A stretch of 27,176 nt of DNA from Bifidobacteriaceae bacterium (GTDB taxonomy: Bacteria; Actinomycetota; Actinomycetes; Actinomycetales; WQXJ01): contig JAITIG010000012.1 of assembly GCA_031279575.1 (NCBI GenBank), positions 1-27,176 of the forward strand, written 5' to 3'. Under the pieces are notes generated by a model, which was not told the DNA's origin, searched no databases, and saw nothing but the letters and a program-made list of their open reading frames with translations. This document shows, one piece after another, positions 7,736 to 16,000 of this stretch. The position numbers and the translations under genes are program-made. The stretch's first letter is position 1. Every line of letters begins with the position of its first letter.

Positions 7736-8395
7736 TTACAGGCTAGCCTGATATGTCTCGACATCGAGGGTATTTAGTCGGGGCTCGCGCTCCATGCCGC
7801 GCAGCCCGTTCCAGCCCAGGTTGGTCAGGTGGGCGGCCACGGTGCGTTTGTCCGGCTGCCTCGCCTCCAACCACCACTGCCCGGTGAAGGCGATCATCCC
7901 GACCAGCATCTGGGCGTACAAAGTGGCCGTCTCCGGGTCCAGCGAGTGGGCCTCGAATTGGACTCTGAGCAGCTCCTCGACGTTCTTGGCGACATCGCCC
8001 AGCATGGAGTTGAACGGCCCGGTGGCCTGCGCCACGGGCGAGTCGCGGACCAAGATGCGGAAGCCGTCCTCGGCTTCCTCGATGTAGTCGAGCAGGGCCA
8101 GCGCGGTCCGCTCGACAATCCGCTTGGGGTGGTCTTCCACGCTCAGGGCCGCGCCCAACCGCTCCGAGAGCTCCTTGACCTCGCGGTCCACCACCACCGC
8201 GTAGATCCCCTCCTTGCCGCCGAAGTGCTCGTAGACCACCGGCTTGGAGACTTCCGCGCGGGCCGCGATCTCCTCCACGGAGGTGGGTTGGAAGCCCTTC
8301 TCGGCGAACACGCTGCGGGCCACCACCACTAGCTGCTCTCGGCGCTGGTTCCCTGTCATGCGGGGACGCGCCGCCTGCCCACTGCGACGAACCAT
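7736..8395 (-). CDS. TetR-family transcriptional regulator
   Basis: 219 residues. The N-terminal HTH (about residues 20-65) has the family pattern: VVARSVFAEKGF, TSVEEIAARAEVSKPVVYEHF, GGKEGIYAVVV. The C-terminal all-helical ligand domain holds W-rich FTGQWWLEAR. The position, divergent from glmU with tRNA-Gln between, is the place of the Rv1019-type TetR in mycobacteria. ATG at 8395 is preceded directly by GGGGG; ATG at 8359 (MTGNQRREQ) is an alternative nearer the normal HTH start. The C-terminal codons precede marR by three bases. Ligand unknown. Confidence 0.88.
   Translation of the reverse strand: MVRRSGQAARPRMTGNQRREQLVVVARSVFAEKGFQPTSVEEIAARAEVSKPVVYEHFGGKEGIYAVVVDREVKELSERLGAALSVEDHPKRIVERTALALLDYIEEAEDGFRILVRDSPVAQATGPFNSMLGDVAKNVEELLRVQFEAHSLDPETATLYAQMLVGMIAFTGQWWLEARQPDKRTVAAHLTNLGWNGLRGMEREPRLNTLDVETYQASL
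7739..7750. repeat. Perfect 12-bp palindrome CAGGCTAGCCTG at the tetR-marR junction
   Basis: The palindrome covers the last codons of tetR, just upstream of the marR start. It could be an operator for one of the two regulators, or chance, since it also encodes the tetR C-terminal residues QASL. Confidence 0.3.
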
Positions 8396-8440
8396 CCCCC
8401 AATTCTGCCCTATCCCGCCCCTCGGCGACCGGCCGGGCGG

Positions 8441-8457
8441 GCGGCCGGGCGGGCCGC
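8441..8457 (-). terminator. GC hairpin immediately after tRNA-Gln
   Basis: GCGGCC-CGCCC-GGCCGC forms a perfect 6-bp stem with a 5-nt loop directly after the encoded CCA of the tRNA. There is no T-run, so it may be a processing or pausing hairpin and tetR could be read from the tRNA promoter. Confidence 0.35.
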
Positions 8458-8532
8458 TGGCTCCGCCCCCAGGACTCGAACCTAGACTAAGGGCCCCAAA
8501 AACCCCTGTGCTGCCGATTACACCAAGGCGGA
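8458..8532 (-). tRNA. tRNA-Gln (anticodon UUG)
   Basis: Read on the minus strand from 8532. Acceptor TCCGCCT pairs with GGGCGGA (T-A, five G-C type pairs, and T7-G66 wobble), discriminator G, CCA encoded at 8460-8458. The D-arm GGTGTAATCGGCAGCAC and T-arm GGTTCGAGTCC are typical of bacterial tRNA-Gln. The anticodon loop TTTTGGG gives anticodon TTG for CAA codons. The anticodon stem GGGGT/GCCCT contains two G-T wobbles at its ends. 75 nt with CCA. A tRNA-Gln next to glmU is common in actinobacteria. Confidence 0.95.
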
Positions 8533-8545
8533 AAAACCGGTCTCT

Positions 8546-8574
8546 AGTGTGCCAGGTTCGCCGCCGCGGCCCAA
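8546..8574 (-). promoter_or_regulatory. Weak candidate promoter for tRNA-Gln
   Basis: On the minus strand TTGGGC (8574-8569), 17-bp spacer, CACACT (8551-8546). The -10 matches consensus at only three positions. Confidence 0.25.
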
Positions 8575-8631
8575 GTCAGGGCCCGCCGGCGGCCGAGCGG
8601 CGCCGGCGGCGCCAGCGGCCGGCGGCCAGAC

Positions 8632-8637
8632 TAAGCT
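8632..8637 (+). promoter_or_regulatory. Candidate -10 box for glmU
   Basis: TAAGCT at 8632-8637 fits TANNNT and is the only AT-rich spot in a GC-rich upstream region; it would give a leader of about 40 nt with GGAGAG at 8671-8676, 7 nt before ATG 8684. No clear -35. Confidence 0.35.
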
Positions 8638-8683
8638 GTACGGGTAAACCCCGCCGAAACCGGATGTTTTGGAGAGCGCATAC

Positions 8684-10375
8684 ATGACCAAGCCCGCCGT
8701 GATCGTACTGGCCGCTGGCGAAGGCACCCGCATGAAGTCCGCCACTCCCAAGGTCTTGCACCGCGTGGCGGGGCTGACTTTGCTGGGCCACGCGCTCAGG
8801 GCGGCGCAGGCGCTGGAGCCCGCCGCCATCGCCGTGGTGGTGCGCCACGGCCGCGACTTGGTGGCGGCGGAGGCGGCCCGGCTCCACCCCGGCGCGGTGA
8901 TCGCAGACCAAGACGAGATCCCCGGCACCGGGCGGGCGGTCCAGTGCGCCCTGGCCGCGCTGGCGGCCGCGCCGCCGCCCGGCCAAAGCGCCGGCCAAAT
9001 CCCCCAGCAGATCGTGGTCATCCCCGGCGACACCCCCGGCCTTGACGGCGGCATCTTGGCCGGCCTGCTCCAAGCCCACCAAACCCAAGGCAACGCCGTC
9101 ACCGTGCTAACCGCCGTCCTGGACCAGCCGCACGGCTACGGGCGCATCGTGCGCGACGCCAGCGGCCAGGTGGCGCGGATCGTGGAGCAAAAGGACGCCA
9201 GCGACTCCGAGCGCCAAATCAAGGAGGTCAACTCCTCGGTCTACGTCTTCGCCGGCGCCACCTTGGGGGCGGCCCTGGCCCACCTCGACCGGGACAACGC
9301 CCAAGGCGAGCTTTACCTGACCGATGTGGTGGCCCGCGCCCGCGCCGCCAAAACCCCAGTCAGGGCGCTGATCTGCCAGGACGCCTCCGCGGTGGAGGGC
9401 GTCAACGACCGCGTCCAGCTGGCCCGGGCAGCCGCCGCGATCAACGCCCGCCTGGTCGAGGCCGCCATGCTGGCCGGGGTCACGGTGGCGGACCCGGCCA
9501 CCACCTGGATCGACGCCGAGGTCCAGTTGGAGCCGGATGCGACCGTGCTGCCCGGCACCCAGTTGGCGGGCGCCACGGTGGTGGCGCGAGGCGCGGTGGT
9601 GGGCCCGTTCACCACCTTGACCGACACCGTGGTTGGGCCGGGCGCCACAGTCGACCGCAGTGTCGCCACCGGCGCGGTGATCGGCGCGGGGGCCAAAGTC
9701 GGCCCGTTCACCCACCTGCGGCCCGGCACGCGCCTGGGCGCCGAGGTCAAGGCCGGCTCGTTCACCGAGTTGAAGGCGGCGCGGGTGGGCGAGGGCGCCA
9801 AGGTGCCGCACCTGGCCTACGTCGGCGACGCGACCATCGGCGCGGCCGCCAATGTGGGCGCGGGCACGATTTTCGCCAATTACGATGGCGTCGCCAAGTC
9901 CGCCTGCGAGATCGGCCCGGCCGTGCGGATCGGGTCCAACAATGTGATTGTGGCGCCGGTGGCGATGGGCGCCGGGGCCTATTCCGGCGCGGGCGCCATC
10001 GTGCGCCAGGATGTGCCGCCGGGCGCGCTGGCCGTCAGCGCCCCGCCCCAGCGCCTGATCGAGGGCTGGACCTTGCGCAAGCGCCCCGGCTCCGACAGCG
10101 CCCAGGCGGCCGCGGCGGCTTTGGCGGGCAGCGCCGCCCCCGCGCCCGATGCCGCCGCGCCGCCCACCCCAGCGCCCGATGCCGCCGCGCCGCCCACCCC
10201 AGCGCCCGCTGCCGCCGCGCCGCCCACCCCAGCGCCCGATGCCGCCGCGCCGCCCGCCCCCGCGCCCGCTGCCGCCGCGCCGCCAGCGCCGCCCGCGCCG
10301 CCCGCCCCAGCTTGCGTCCCCCCAGCCGAACCCGCGCCATCGGGCGCCTCGCCGATAGAAGGGCCACTACCTTGA
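8684..10375 (+). CDS. glmU: Bifunctional N-acetylglucosamine-1-phosphate uridyltransferase / glucosamine-1-phosphate acetyltransferase GlmU with repeat tail
   Basis: Makes UDP-GlcNAc for peptidoglycan: the C-terminal domain acetylates GlcN-1-P and the N-terminal domain transfers UMP. The uridyltransferase signature LAAGEGTRMKS...PKVLH spans residues 9-26; GDTPGLDG and NSSVYVF follow. The left-handed beta-helix of hexapeptide repeats runs from about 250 to 450, with HLAYVGDATIG and NVGAGTIFANYDG for acetyl-CoA and substrate binding. After the normal end (near 460) come about 100 Ala/Pro residues built from a 10-residue unit APDAAAPPTP. ATG 8684 chosen from GGAGAG; TTG 8669 would add MESAY. Its stop overlaps the prs start (TTGA). 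Confidence 0.96.
   Translation: MTKPAVIVLAAGEGTRMKSATPKVLHRVAGLTLLGHALRAAQALEPAAIAVVVRHGRDLVAAEAARLHPGAVIADQDEIPGTGRAVQCALAALAAAPPPGQSAGQIPQQIVVIPGDTPGLDGGILAGLLQAHQTQGNAVTVLTAVLDQPHGYGRIVRDASGQVARIVEQKDASDSERQIKEVNSSVYVFAGATLGAALAHLDRDNAQGELYLTDVVARARAAKTPVRALICQDASAVEGVNDRVQLARAAAAINARLVEAAMLAGVTVADPATTWIDAEVQLEPDATVLPGTQLAGATVVARGAVVGPFTTLTDTVVGPGATVDRSVATGAVIGAGAKVGPFTHLRPGTRLGAEVKAGSFTELKAARVGEGAKVPHLAYVGDATIGAAANVGAGTIFANYDGVAKSACEIGPAVRIGSNNVIVAPVAMGAGAYSGAGAIVRQDVPPGALAVSAPPQRLIEGWTLRKRPGSDSAQAAAAALAGSAAPAPDAAAPPTPAPDAAAPPTPAPAAAAPPTPAPDAAAPPAPAPAAAAPPAPPAPPAPACVPPAEPAPSGASPIEGPLP
10141..10290 (+). repeat. Five 30-bp tandem repeats in the glmU 3' end
   Basis: Units at 10141, 10171, 10201, 10231 and 10261, each 30 bp, consensus beginning AGCGCCCGATGCCGCCGCGC; copies vary mainly at GAT/GCT (Asp/Ala) and ACC/GCC (Thr/Ala); the fifth decays in its last third. 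They encode in-frame APxAAAPPxP blocks. Confidence 0.9.
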
Positions 10376-11355
10376 CCAGCGGAATCATCAACCATGACAC
10401 AGAGAAGCGGATGGTGCTGGTGTCCGGCCGGGCCCACCCCGAACTGGCTGAGGCGGTGGCGCGCGAGCTCAACTGCGAACTGGTGCCGACCTCTGCCTAC
10501 GACTTCGCCAACGGCGAGATCTACGTCCGCTTTTCCGAGTCGGTGCGCGGCACCTTCGCCTTCTGCCTGCAATCGCACACCTCGCCCATCAACCAGTGGA
10601 TCATGGAGCACTTGATCATGTGCGACGCCCTGAAACGGGCCTCGGCCAAGACCATCACCGCGATCGCCCCGTTCTACGGCTACGCCCGGCAGGACAAGAA
10701 GCACCGCGGCCGGGAGCCGATCTCGGCCCGGCTGATGGCGGACCTTTTCGCCACCGCCGGCGCCGACCGGCTGATGTCGGTGGACTTGCACACCGCCCAG
10801 ATCCAGGGTTTTTTCAACGGCCCGGTGGACCACTTGTGGTCCTTGCCGATCCTGGCCAATTACGTCCGCACCCGGGTGGACCGCTCCAAGTTGACCATCG
10901 TCTCGCCGGACGCCGGCCGGGTGCGCTTGGCGGACCAGTGGTCGGACCGCTTGGGCGCGCCGCTGGCGATCATCCACAAGCGGCGCGACGCCATGGTGCC
11001 CAACCAAAGCCGGGTACACGAGCTGGTGGGCGAGGTCGAGGGCCGCACCTGCGTGATTGTGGACGACATGATCGACACCGCCGGGACAATCGTGGAGGCG
11101 GCGGCGGCGCTGGAGAAGAACGGCGCCAAGCAGGTCTTGGCGGCCTCGACCCACCCGGTTTTGTCGGGGCCGGCCGTGGAGCGGTTGACGCGCTCGAACA
11201 TCTCCGAGGTGGTGGTGACGGACACCTTGCCGATCGAGGAGGACAAGCGCTTCGACAAGCTGACGGTGCTGTCGATCGCGCCGCTGATCGCCCGCGCCAT
11301 CCGCGAGGTGTTCGATGACGGCTCGGTCACCTCCCTGTTCGACGGCAACTCCTAA
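10372..11355 (+). CDS. prs: Ribose-phosphate pyrophosphokinase (PRPP synthetase)
   Basis: Makes PRPP from ribose-5-phosphate and ATP for purine, pyrimidine, His, Trp and NAD synthesis. 327 residues, the normal length. Signatures: VLVSGRAHPELAEAVA near the start, FANGEIYVRF, the flexible loop YARQDKKHRGREPISARLMADLF, metal/substrate segment SVDLHTAQIQGFF, and the PRPP-binding loop IVDDMIDTAGT near residues 230-240. The start is TTG at 10372, giving LTSGIINHDTEKRMVLVSG as in other actinobacteria; AGAAGGG lies 8 nt upstream and the TTG overlaps the glmU TGA, so translation is coupled. An upstream ATG would add residues that only read the glmU repeat tail in another frame. Confidence 0.96.
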   Translation: MTSGIINHDTEKRMVLVSGRAHPELAEAVARELNCELVPTSAYDFANGEIYVRFSESVRGTFAFCLQSHTSPINQWIMEHLIMCDALKRASAKTITAIAPFYGYARQDKKHRGREPISARLMADLFATAGADRLMSVDLHTAQIQGFFNGPVDHLWSLPILANYVRTRVDRSKLTIVSPDAGRVRLADQWSDRLGAPLAIIHKRRDAMVPNQSRVHELVGEVEGRTCVIVDDMIDTAGTIVEAAAALEKNGAKQVLAASTHPVLSGPAVERLTRSNISEVVVTDTLPIEEDKRFDKLTVLSIAPLIARAIREVFDDGSVTSLFDGNS

Positions 11356-11405
11356 CCACCCCGCCCGCGTTTGCGGCCGGGATCGGTGGATCGAGGCTAA
11401 GGCTG

Positions 11406-11411
11406 TAGGAT
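11406..11411 (+). promoter_or_regulatory. Candidate -10 box for rplY
   Basis: TAGGAT preceded by CTG in the 219-bp gap between prs and rplY. It would yield a leader of about 155 nt. No good -35 hexamer at 16-18 bp. Confidence 0.3.
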
Positions 11412-11414
11412 GGC

Positions 11415-11574
11415 CGGGTTGCCCAGGCGAGGGAACCTGCGGGGATCCGTGATCGACGCGAGACGGCATCGCGCAGATGCGCGCTCGGCCCGGGCTTGTA
11501 ACGGAGCCTAGGCCCTGGGGAGGGCGCGGATCGCCCGCCCCGAAGGGCCCCGACCAAAAGCAAGGAGCCCAGCA
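11415..11574 (+). other. Structured 5' leader of rplY
   Basis: The gap contains no plausible gene but several compact inverted repeats: GCGC-AGAT-GCGC near 11471-11482, GGGCG-CGGAT-CGCCC at 11522-11536, and GCCC-CGAA-GGGC at 11537-11548, followed by AAGGAG and the start codon. The hairpins suggest an RNA leader, possibly for autogenous control by L25; no known riboswitch class was recognised. Confidence 0.3.
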
Positions 11575-12165
11575 ATGGCTGAAATCATCATCAAGGCCCA
11601 ACCGCGCGACGAGTTTGGCAAGGGCGCCGCCCGCCGCACCCGCCGGGCCGGCCTGGTCCCCGCCGTGATGCAGTCCCACAAGGAGGCGCCCATCCACATC
11701 GCGCTGCCCAGCCACGACACCTTCCTGGCGCTGCGGCACGCCAACGCCGTCTTGACCATCGAGTTGGACGGCGCGCAAGTCCTAACTGTGGCCCGCGAAG
11801 TCCAGCGCAACCCGGTGACAGATGTGCTGGAGCACGTCGACCTGCAGATCGTCAAGGCGGGCGAGAAGATTGAGGCCACCGTCCGCCTGCACATCGAAGG
11901 CGAGCCCAACTCCGGCATCGCCCTGCTTGACTTGCAGGAGCTGGCGGTGCGGGCGGAGGCCACCGCCGTCCCCGAGGTGATCTCGATTTCCGTCGAGGGC
12001 TTGAACGATGGCGACTCCATCCGGGTCGGCAGCCTGGTCCTGCCCGCCGGCGTCGAAGCGCTCGAAGACCCGGAGACGGCGCTTGTCACGGTGACGGCGC
12101 CGCGCGCCGAGGAGGCGCCGGAGGGGGCAGAGACAGGCGGGGATGAGGCCGCCGAGGCGGAGTGA
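11575..12165 (+). CDS. rplY: 50S ribosomal protein L25/general stress protein Ctc
   Basis: Binds loop E of 5S rRNA in the central protuberance of the large subunit. The 196 residues give the long CTC form: an N-terminal L25 domain (about 1-92, with RRTRRAGLVPAV and VQRNPVTDVLEHVDLQ) and a C-terminal beta domain (about 95-185, with GEKIEATVRLHIEGE and PEVISISVEGL), ending in an acidic Glu/Ala tail typical of actinobacteria. The usual YGxG turn after LVPAV is replaced by MQSHKEAP. ATG 11575 has AGGAG 8 nt upstream. Sits between prs and pth as in mycobacteria, though the lpqT-type gene found there is absent. Confidence 0.95.
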   Translation: MAEIIIKAQPRDEFGKGAARRTRRAGLVPAVMQSHKEAPIHIALPSHDTFLALRHANAVLTIELDGAQVLTVAREVQRNPVTDVLEHVDLQIVKAGEKIEATVRLHIEGEPNSGIALLDLQELAVRAEATAVPEVISISVEGLNDGDSIRVGSLVLPAGVEALEDPETALVTVTAPRAEEAPEGAETGGDEAAEAE

Positions 12166-12173
12166 TCCGGCGT

Positions 12174-12179
12174 ACCTTG
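12174..12179 (+). promoter_or_regulatory. Candidate -10 box for leaderless pth
   Basis: TACCTT lies 7 nt before the GTG at 12187 and no Shine-Dalgarno is present there, so an internal leaderless start is possible in addition to read-through from rplY. Confidence 0.3.
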
Positions 12180-12186
12180 GCTGACT

Positions 12187-13005
12187 GTGAGTGAGGTTTG
12201 GCTGGTGGTCGGGCTCGGCAACCCCGGGCCCGGCTACGCGCGCAACCGCCACAACTTGGGCTTCATGGCGGCCGACGCGCTGGCGGCCAGGGCCGGGGCG
12301 GTCTTCGCCTGGCGCGCCGGGCGGCGCGCTTTGGCGGCGGCCGCGCGGATCGGCTGGGGGCCGGGCGGGGCGCCGGGGCCGCGCGCGGTCCTGGCCAAGC
12401 CGCAGTTGTTCATGAACCTGTCCGGCGGCCCCACCGCCGAGCTGATGGATTATTTCAAGGTCGGCTTGGACCATTTGGTGGTGGTCCACGACGACCTTGA
12501 TCTGCCCCCCTGGGAGGTCCGCCTCAAGCGCGGCGGCGGCGAGGGCGGCCACAACGGGCTGCGCGATATCTCGCAGGCGCTCGGTTCGAAGGATTACCTG
12601 CGCGTGCGCTTGGGGTTGGGCCGCCCGCCGCGCGGCGCGGACGCGGTCTCCTATGTGCTGCGCGATTTCCCCGCCTCCCAGCGCCCCGAGGTGGAGTTGC
12701 TGGCCAACCGCGCTGCCGATGCCGTTGAGCACGTCATCTTGCACGGCCTGGAGTCCGCCCAGCTCGCCTTCCACACCCGCCCCAAACCGCCCGCCGATGC
12801 CGCCGATGCCGCCGATGCCGCCGGGCGCGGCCCAGGAGCGGGGGGTGGCGCTGGCGCCGCCGGCCCGCCGCCAACCGATGCCGCCGGCACCTCCGGCGGT
12901 GTGGGCGCGGGGCGTGGCGCTGGCGCCGCCGGCCCGCCGCCGACCGATGCCGGCGGCGCGGGGCGGGAAGAGGGCGTCCCGCCGGGCGGGGGCGGTGGCG
13001 CGTGA
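12187..13005 (+). CDS. pth: Peptidyl-tRNA hydrolase with Gly/Ala/Pro tail
   Basis: Releases tRNA from peptidyl-tRNA dropped by the ribosome. Catalytic and binding residues are visible: N12 in GLGNPG, H22 in NRHNLGF, the FMNLSG asparagine, the aspartate in VVHDDLDLP (about residue 102) and GGGEGGHNGLRDI (about 119). The enzyme proper ends near residue 197. The last 75 residues are DAADAADAAGRG followed by two copies of GAGAAGPPPTDA spaced 23 residues apart. GTG 12187 fits the family start VWLVVGLGNPG. The TGA overlaps the mfd start as GTGA. Confidence 0.94.
   Translation: MSEVWLVVGLGNPGPGYARNRHNLGFMAADALAARAGAVFAWRAGRRALAAAARIGWGPGGAPGPRAVLAKPQLFMNLSGGPTAELMDYFKVGLDHLVVVHDDLDLPPWEVRLKRGGGEGGHNGLRDISQALGSKDYLRVRLGLGRPPRGADAVSYVLRDFPASQRPEVELLANRAADAVEHVILHGLESAQLAFHTRPKPPADAADAADAAGRGPGAGGGAGAAGPPPTDAAGTSGGVGAGRGAGAAGPPPTDAGGAGREEGVPPGGGGGA
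12845..12952 (+). repeat. 69-bp-spaced direct repeat in the pth tail
   Basis: A 39-bp block starting GTGGCGCTGGCGCCGCCGGC occurs at 12845-12883 and 12914-12952 with one mismatch; the spacing of 69 bp keeps the reading frame. Confidence 0.8.
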
Positions 13006-16000
13006 GCCTGTCGCATCTGCCGGCCCTGCTGGCCCAGGACCCTGGGATGGCGGCGGTCTTGGAGCGGGTGCGGGCCCGGGCGCGCCTCGGCCAGGGCCAA
13101 ACCGACCAGCTTGACATCACCGCGGTCGAGGGGGTGCGCCCGGCCTTGGCGGCAGCTATGGCGCAGGCCCAGGCGGCCGCCCTGGACCAGGCCGGGCCAG
13201 CCGGCGGGCCGCATCCGCCGGTGGTGGCGATCACCGCCTCGACCAGCGCGGCCGAGGATTTGGCCGCCGCCGCCAGCGCCTTCCTGCCAGCCGACGCCAT
13301 CGCCGTGCTGCCGGCCTGGGAAACCCTGCCGCATGAGCGGCTCTCGCCCCGGGCGGACACCCTGGGCAGGCGCACCGCCGTCTTCCGCCGTTTGGCCCAC
13401 CCGGACCCGGCCGGCCCCCGCGGCCCAATCGAGCTGCTGATCACGCCGCTGCGCTCGGTGTTGCAGCCGGTGGTGCGGGGCCTGGGCGAGGTGGAGCCTG
13501 TCAGCCTGCGGGCAGGCCAGCAGGCCGATCTGCCCCAGGTGGCGGCCCGCCTGGCGGAGTTGGCCTACAACCGGGTCGACATGGTGACCCGGCGCGGCGA
13601 GTTCGCCCAGCGCGGCGGCATTCTGGATGTGTTCCCGCCCACCGAGGACCACCCGGTCAGGGTCGACTTCTGGGGCGATGAGGTCGAGGAGTGCCGCTAC
13701 TTCGCGGTCCTAGACCAGCGTTCGGCCGATTTGGCCGAGGGCGGCCTGTGGGCCCCGCCGTGCCGCGAGCTGCTGGTCACCGACGCGGTCAAAGCCCGCG
13801 CCCAGGCCCTGGCGCCGCGCCTGCCCGGGGTGGCGGACATGCTGGAGGCAATCGCCCAGGGGCGCCAGGTCGAGGGTATGGAATCGCTCACCCCGGTGCT
13901 GGCCGAGGGCTTGGTCCCGGCCCTCCAAATGGTGCCGCGGGGCGCCTTGATCTTGTTCTTGGACCCGGAGCGGCTGCGCCGGCGGGCCGAGGACCTGATC
14001 GCCACCGCCCAAGAGTTCCTTCAGGCCGCTTGGGAGGCGGCCGCGGCCGGGGCCGGCTCGCCGGTGGATTTGGCGGCCGGCTCGTTCTTGACCTTGGCCC
14101 AGCTGCGCGGCGAGGCCACCCGCCTGGGCTGCGGCTGGTGGACCGCCGGCGCCTTCGCCCTGCCCGATTCCGCCCCCCTAGACGAGGCCGAGCCGGCCGA
14201 TGCCGCGCCGGGACCCCCGGGAGCGCCGGTGGCGGCCGGCCCGGTTGCGGCGGCTGGGGCCGATGCCGCGCTGAGCGCCGGGGCGGCGGCAGCGGGCGCC
14301 CAGGCGGGCGCGGCGGCTGGGGCGGCAGGCGGGCTGGAGGCCGGGGCGGCGCCATCGGGCGCCCCGGCGGGGGAGGCGGTCCGGATCGCGCTGGGGGCGC
14401 GGGACTTGGAGAACTACCACGGGCAAACCTCCCGGGCGGTGCGGCAGCTGAAAAACTGGGCCCGGGAAGGCTGGCGGGTGGTGCTGACCACCGAGGGCGC
14501 CGGGCCGGCCAAACGCCTGGCGGAGCGGCTGGGCGGCGAGGGCGTGCCGGCCCGGGCGGTGGCGGACCTAGACCAAGCCAACGCCGCCGCGCCCGGAGTG
14601 GTGCTGGTGACCACCGCCTCGGGGCGCGGCTTTAGAATGCCGGGCCTGAAACTGGCCCTGGTCTCAGAACGCGACCTGACCGGGCGCGGCGGCGCCACCA
14701 CGCGCGACATGCGGCGCATGCCCTCGCGGCGCAAAGCCTCGGTCGACCCGCTGCAGCTAAAGGCCGGCGACCTGGTGGTCCACGAGCAGCACGGGGTGGG
14801 CCGGTTTGTCGAACTGACCAGCCGGACCATCGGCGCCGGCGAGACCGCCGCCACCCGCGAGTACCTGGTGATCGAATACGCGCCCTCCAAACGCGGCCAG
14901 CCAGGCGACCGCCTCTACGCCCCAACCGACTCGCTGGACCAGATCACGCGCTACGTGGGCGGGGAGAGCCCGGCCCTGTCCAAACTGGGCGGCTCGGATT
15001 GGGCCAAAACCAAATCCCGGGCCCGGCGCGCCGTGGGCCAGCTGGCCCACGAGCTGGTGCGGCTGTACGCGGCCCGGATGGCGACCAAGGGCTTCGCCGT
15101 CGGGCCGGACACCCCCTGGCAGCGCGAGTTGGAGGACGCCTTCGCCTACGTTGAGACCCCGGACCAGCTCACCACCATCGACGAGGTCAAGGCCGACATG
15201 CGCGCCCCAGCCCCGATGGACCGCCTGATCTGCGGCGATGTCGGCTACGGCAAAACGGAGGTGGCGGTCAGGGCGGCCTTCAAAGCCGTCCAGGAAGGCA
15301 AGCAGGTGGCGGTCCTGGCGCCCACAACACTGCTGGTCAGGCAGCATTTTGACACCTTTTCCGACCGTTACGCGCCCTTCCCGGTCGAGGTGCGGGCGCT
15401 GTCCCGCTTCCAATCGGCCAAGCAGGCCCGCGCCACACGGGAGGAACTGGCGGCCGGCCGGGTCGATGTGGTGATCGGCACGCACGCGCTGCTGACCGGC
15501 GGCATCCGGTTCAAAGACCTGGGCCTGGTGGTGGTCGACGAGGAGCAGCGCTTCGGCGTGGAGCACAAGGAGACGCTCAAGGCGCAGGCGCCCGCGGTGG
15601 ACGTGCTGTCGATGTCCGCCACGCCCATCCCGCGCACCTTGGAGATGGCGGTCAGCGGCATCAGGGAGATGTCCACCCTGACCACCCCGCCGGAGGAGCG
15701 CCACCCGGTGCTGACCTATGTCGGCCCGGCCACCCCCGGCCAGACCGCGGCCGCCATCCGGCGCGAGCTGCTGCGCGAGGGGCAGGTGTTTTACGTCCAC
15801 AACCGGGTCCAGACAATTGGCCGGGCGGCCGCCCAGGTGGCGGAACTGGTGCCGGAGGCGCGCGTCGCCATCGCCCATGGCAAGATGCATGAAAAGCAGC
15901 TTGAACAGGTCATGATCGATTTCTGGGAAAAGAAGTTCGATATCCTGGTTTGCACCACAATTGTGGAGACCGGCCTGGATATCGCCAACGCCAACACTTT

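Noticed and set aside
10141..10290. 30-bp repeats considered as a CRISPR array
   Set aside because: Units are directly abutting with no spacers and encode an in-frame protein tail.
9979..11778. 599-codon open frame on the minus strand opposite glmU, prs and rplY
   Set aside because: Complement of three well-supported genes and the 30-bp repeats; composition is Gly/Arg/His typical of antisense frames.
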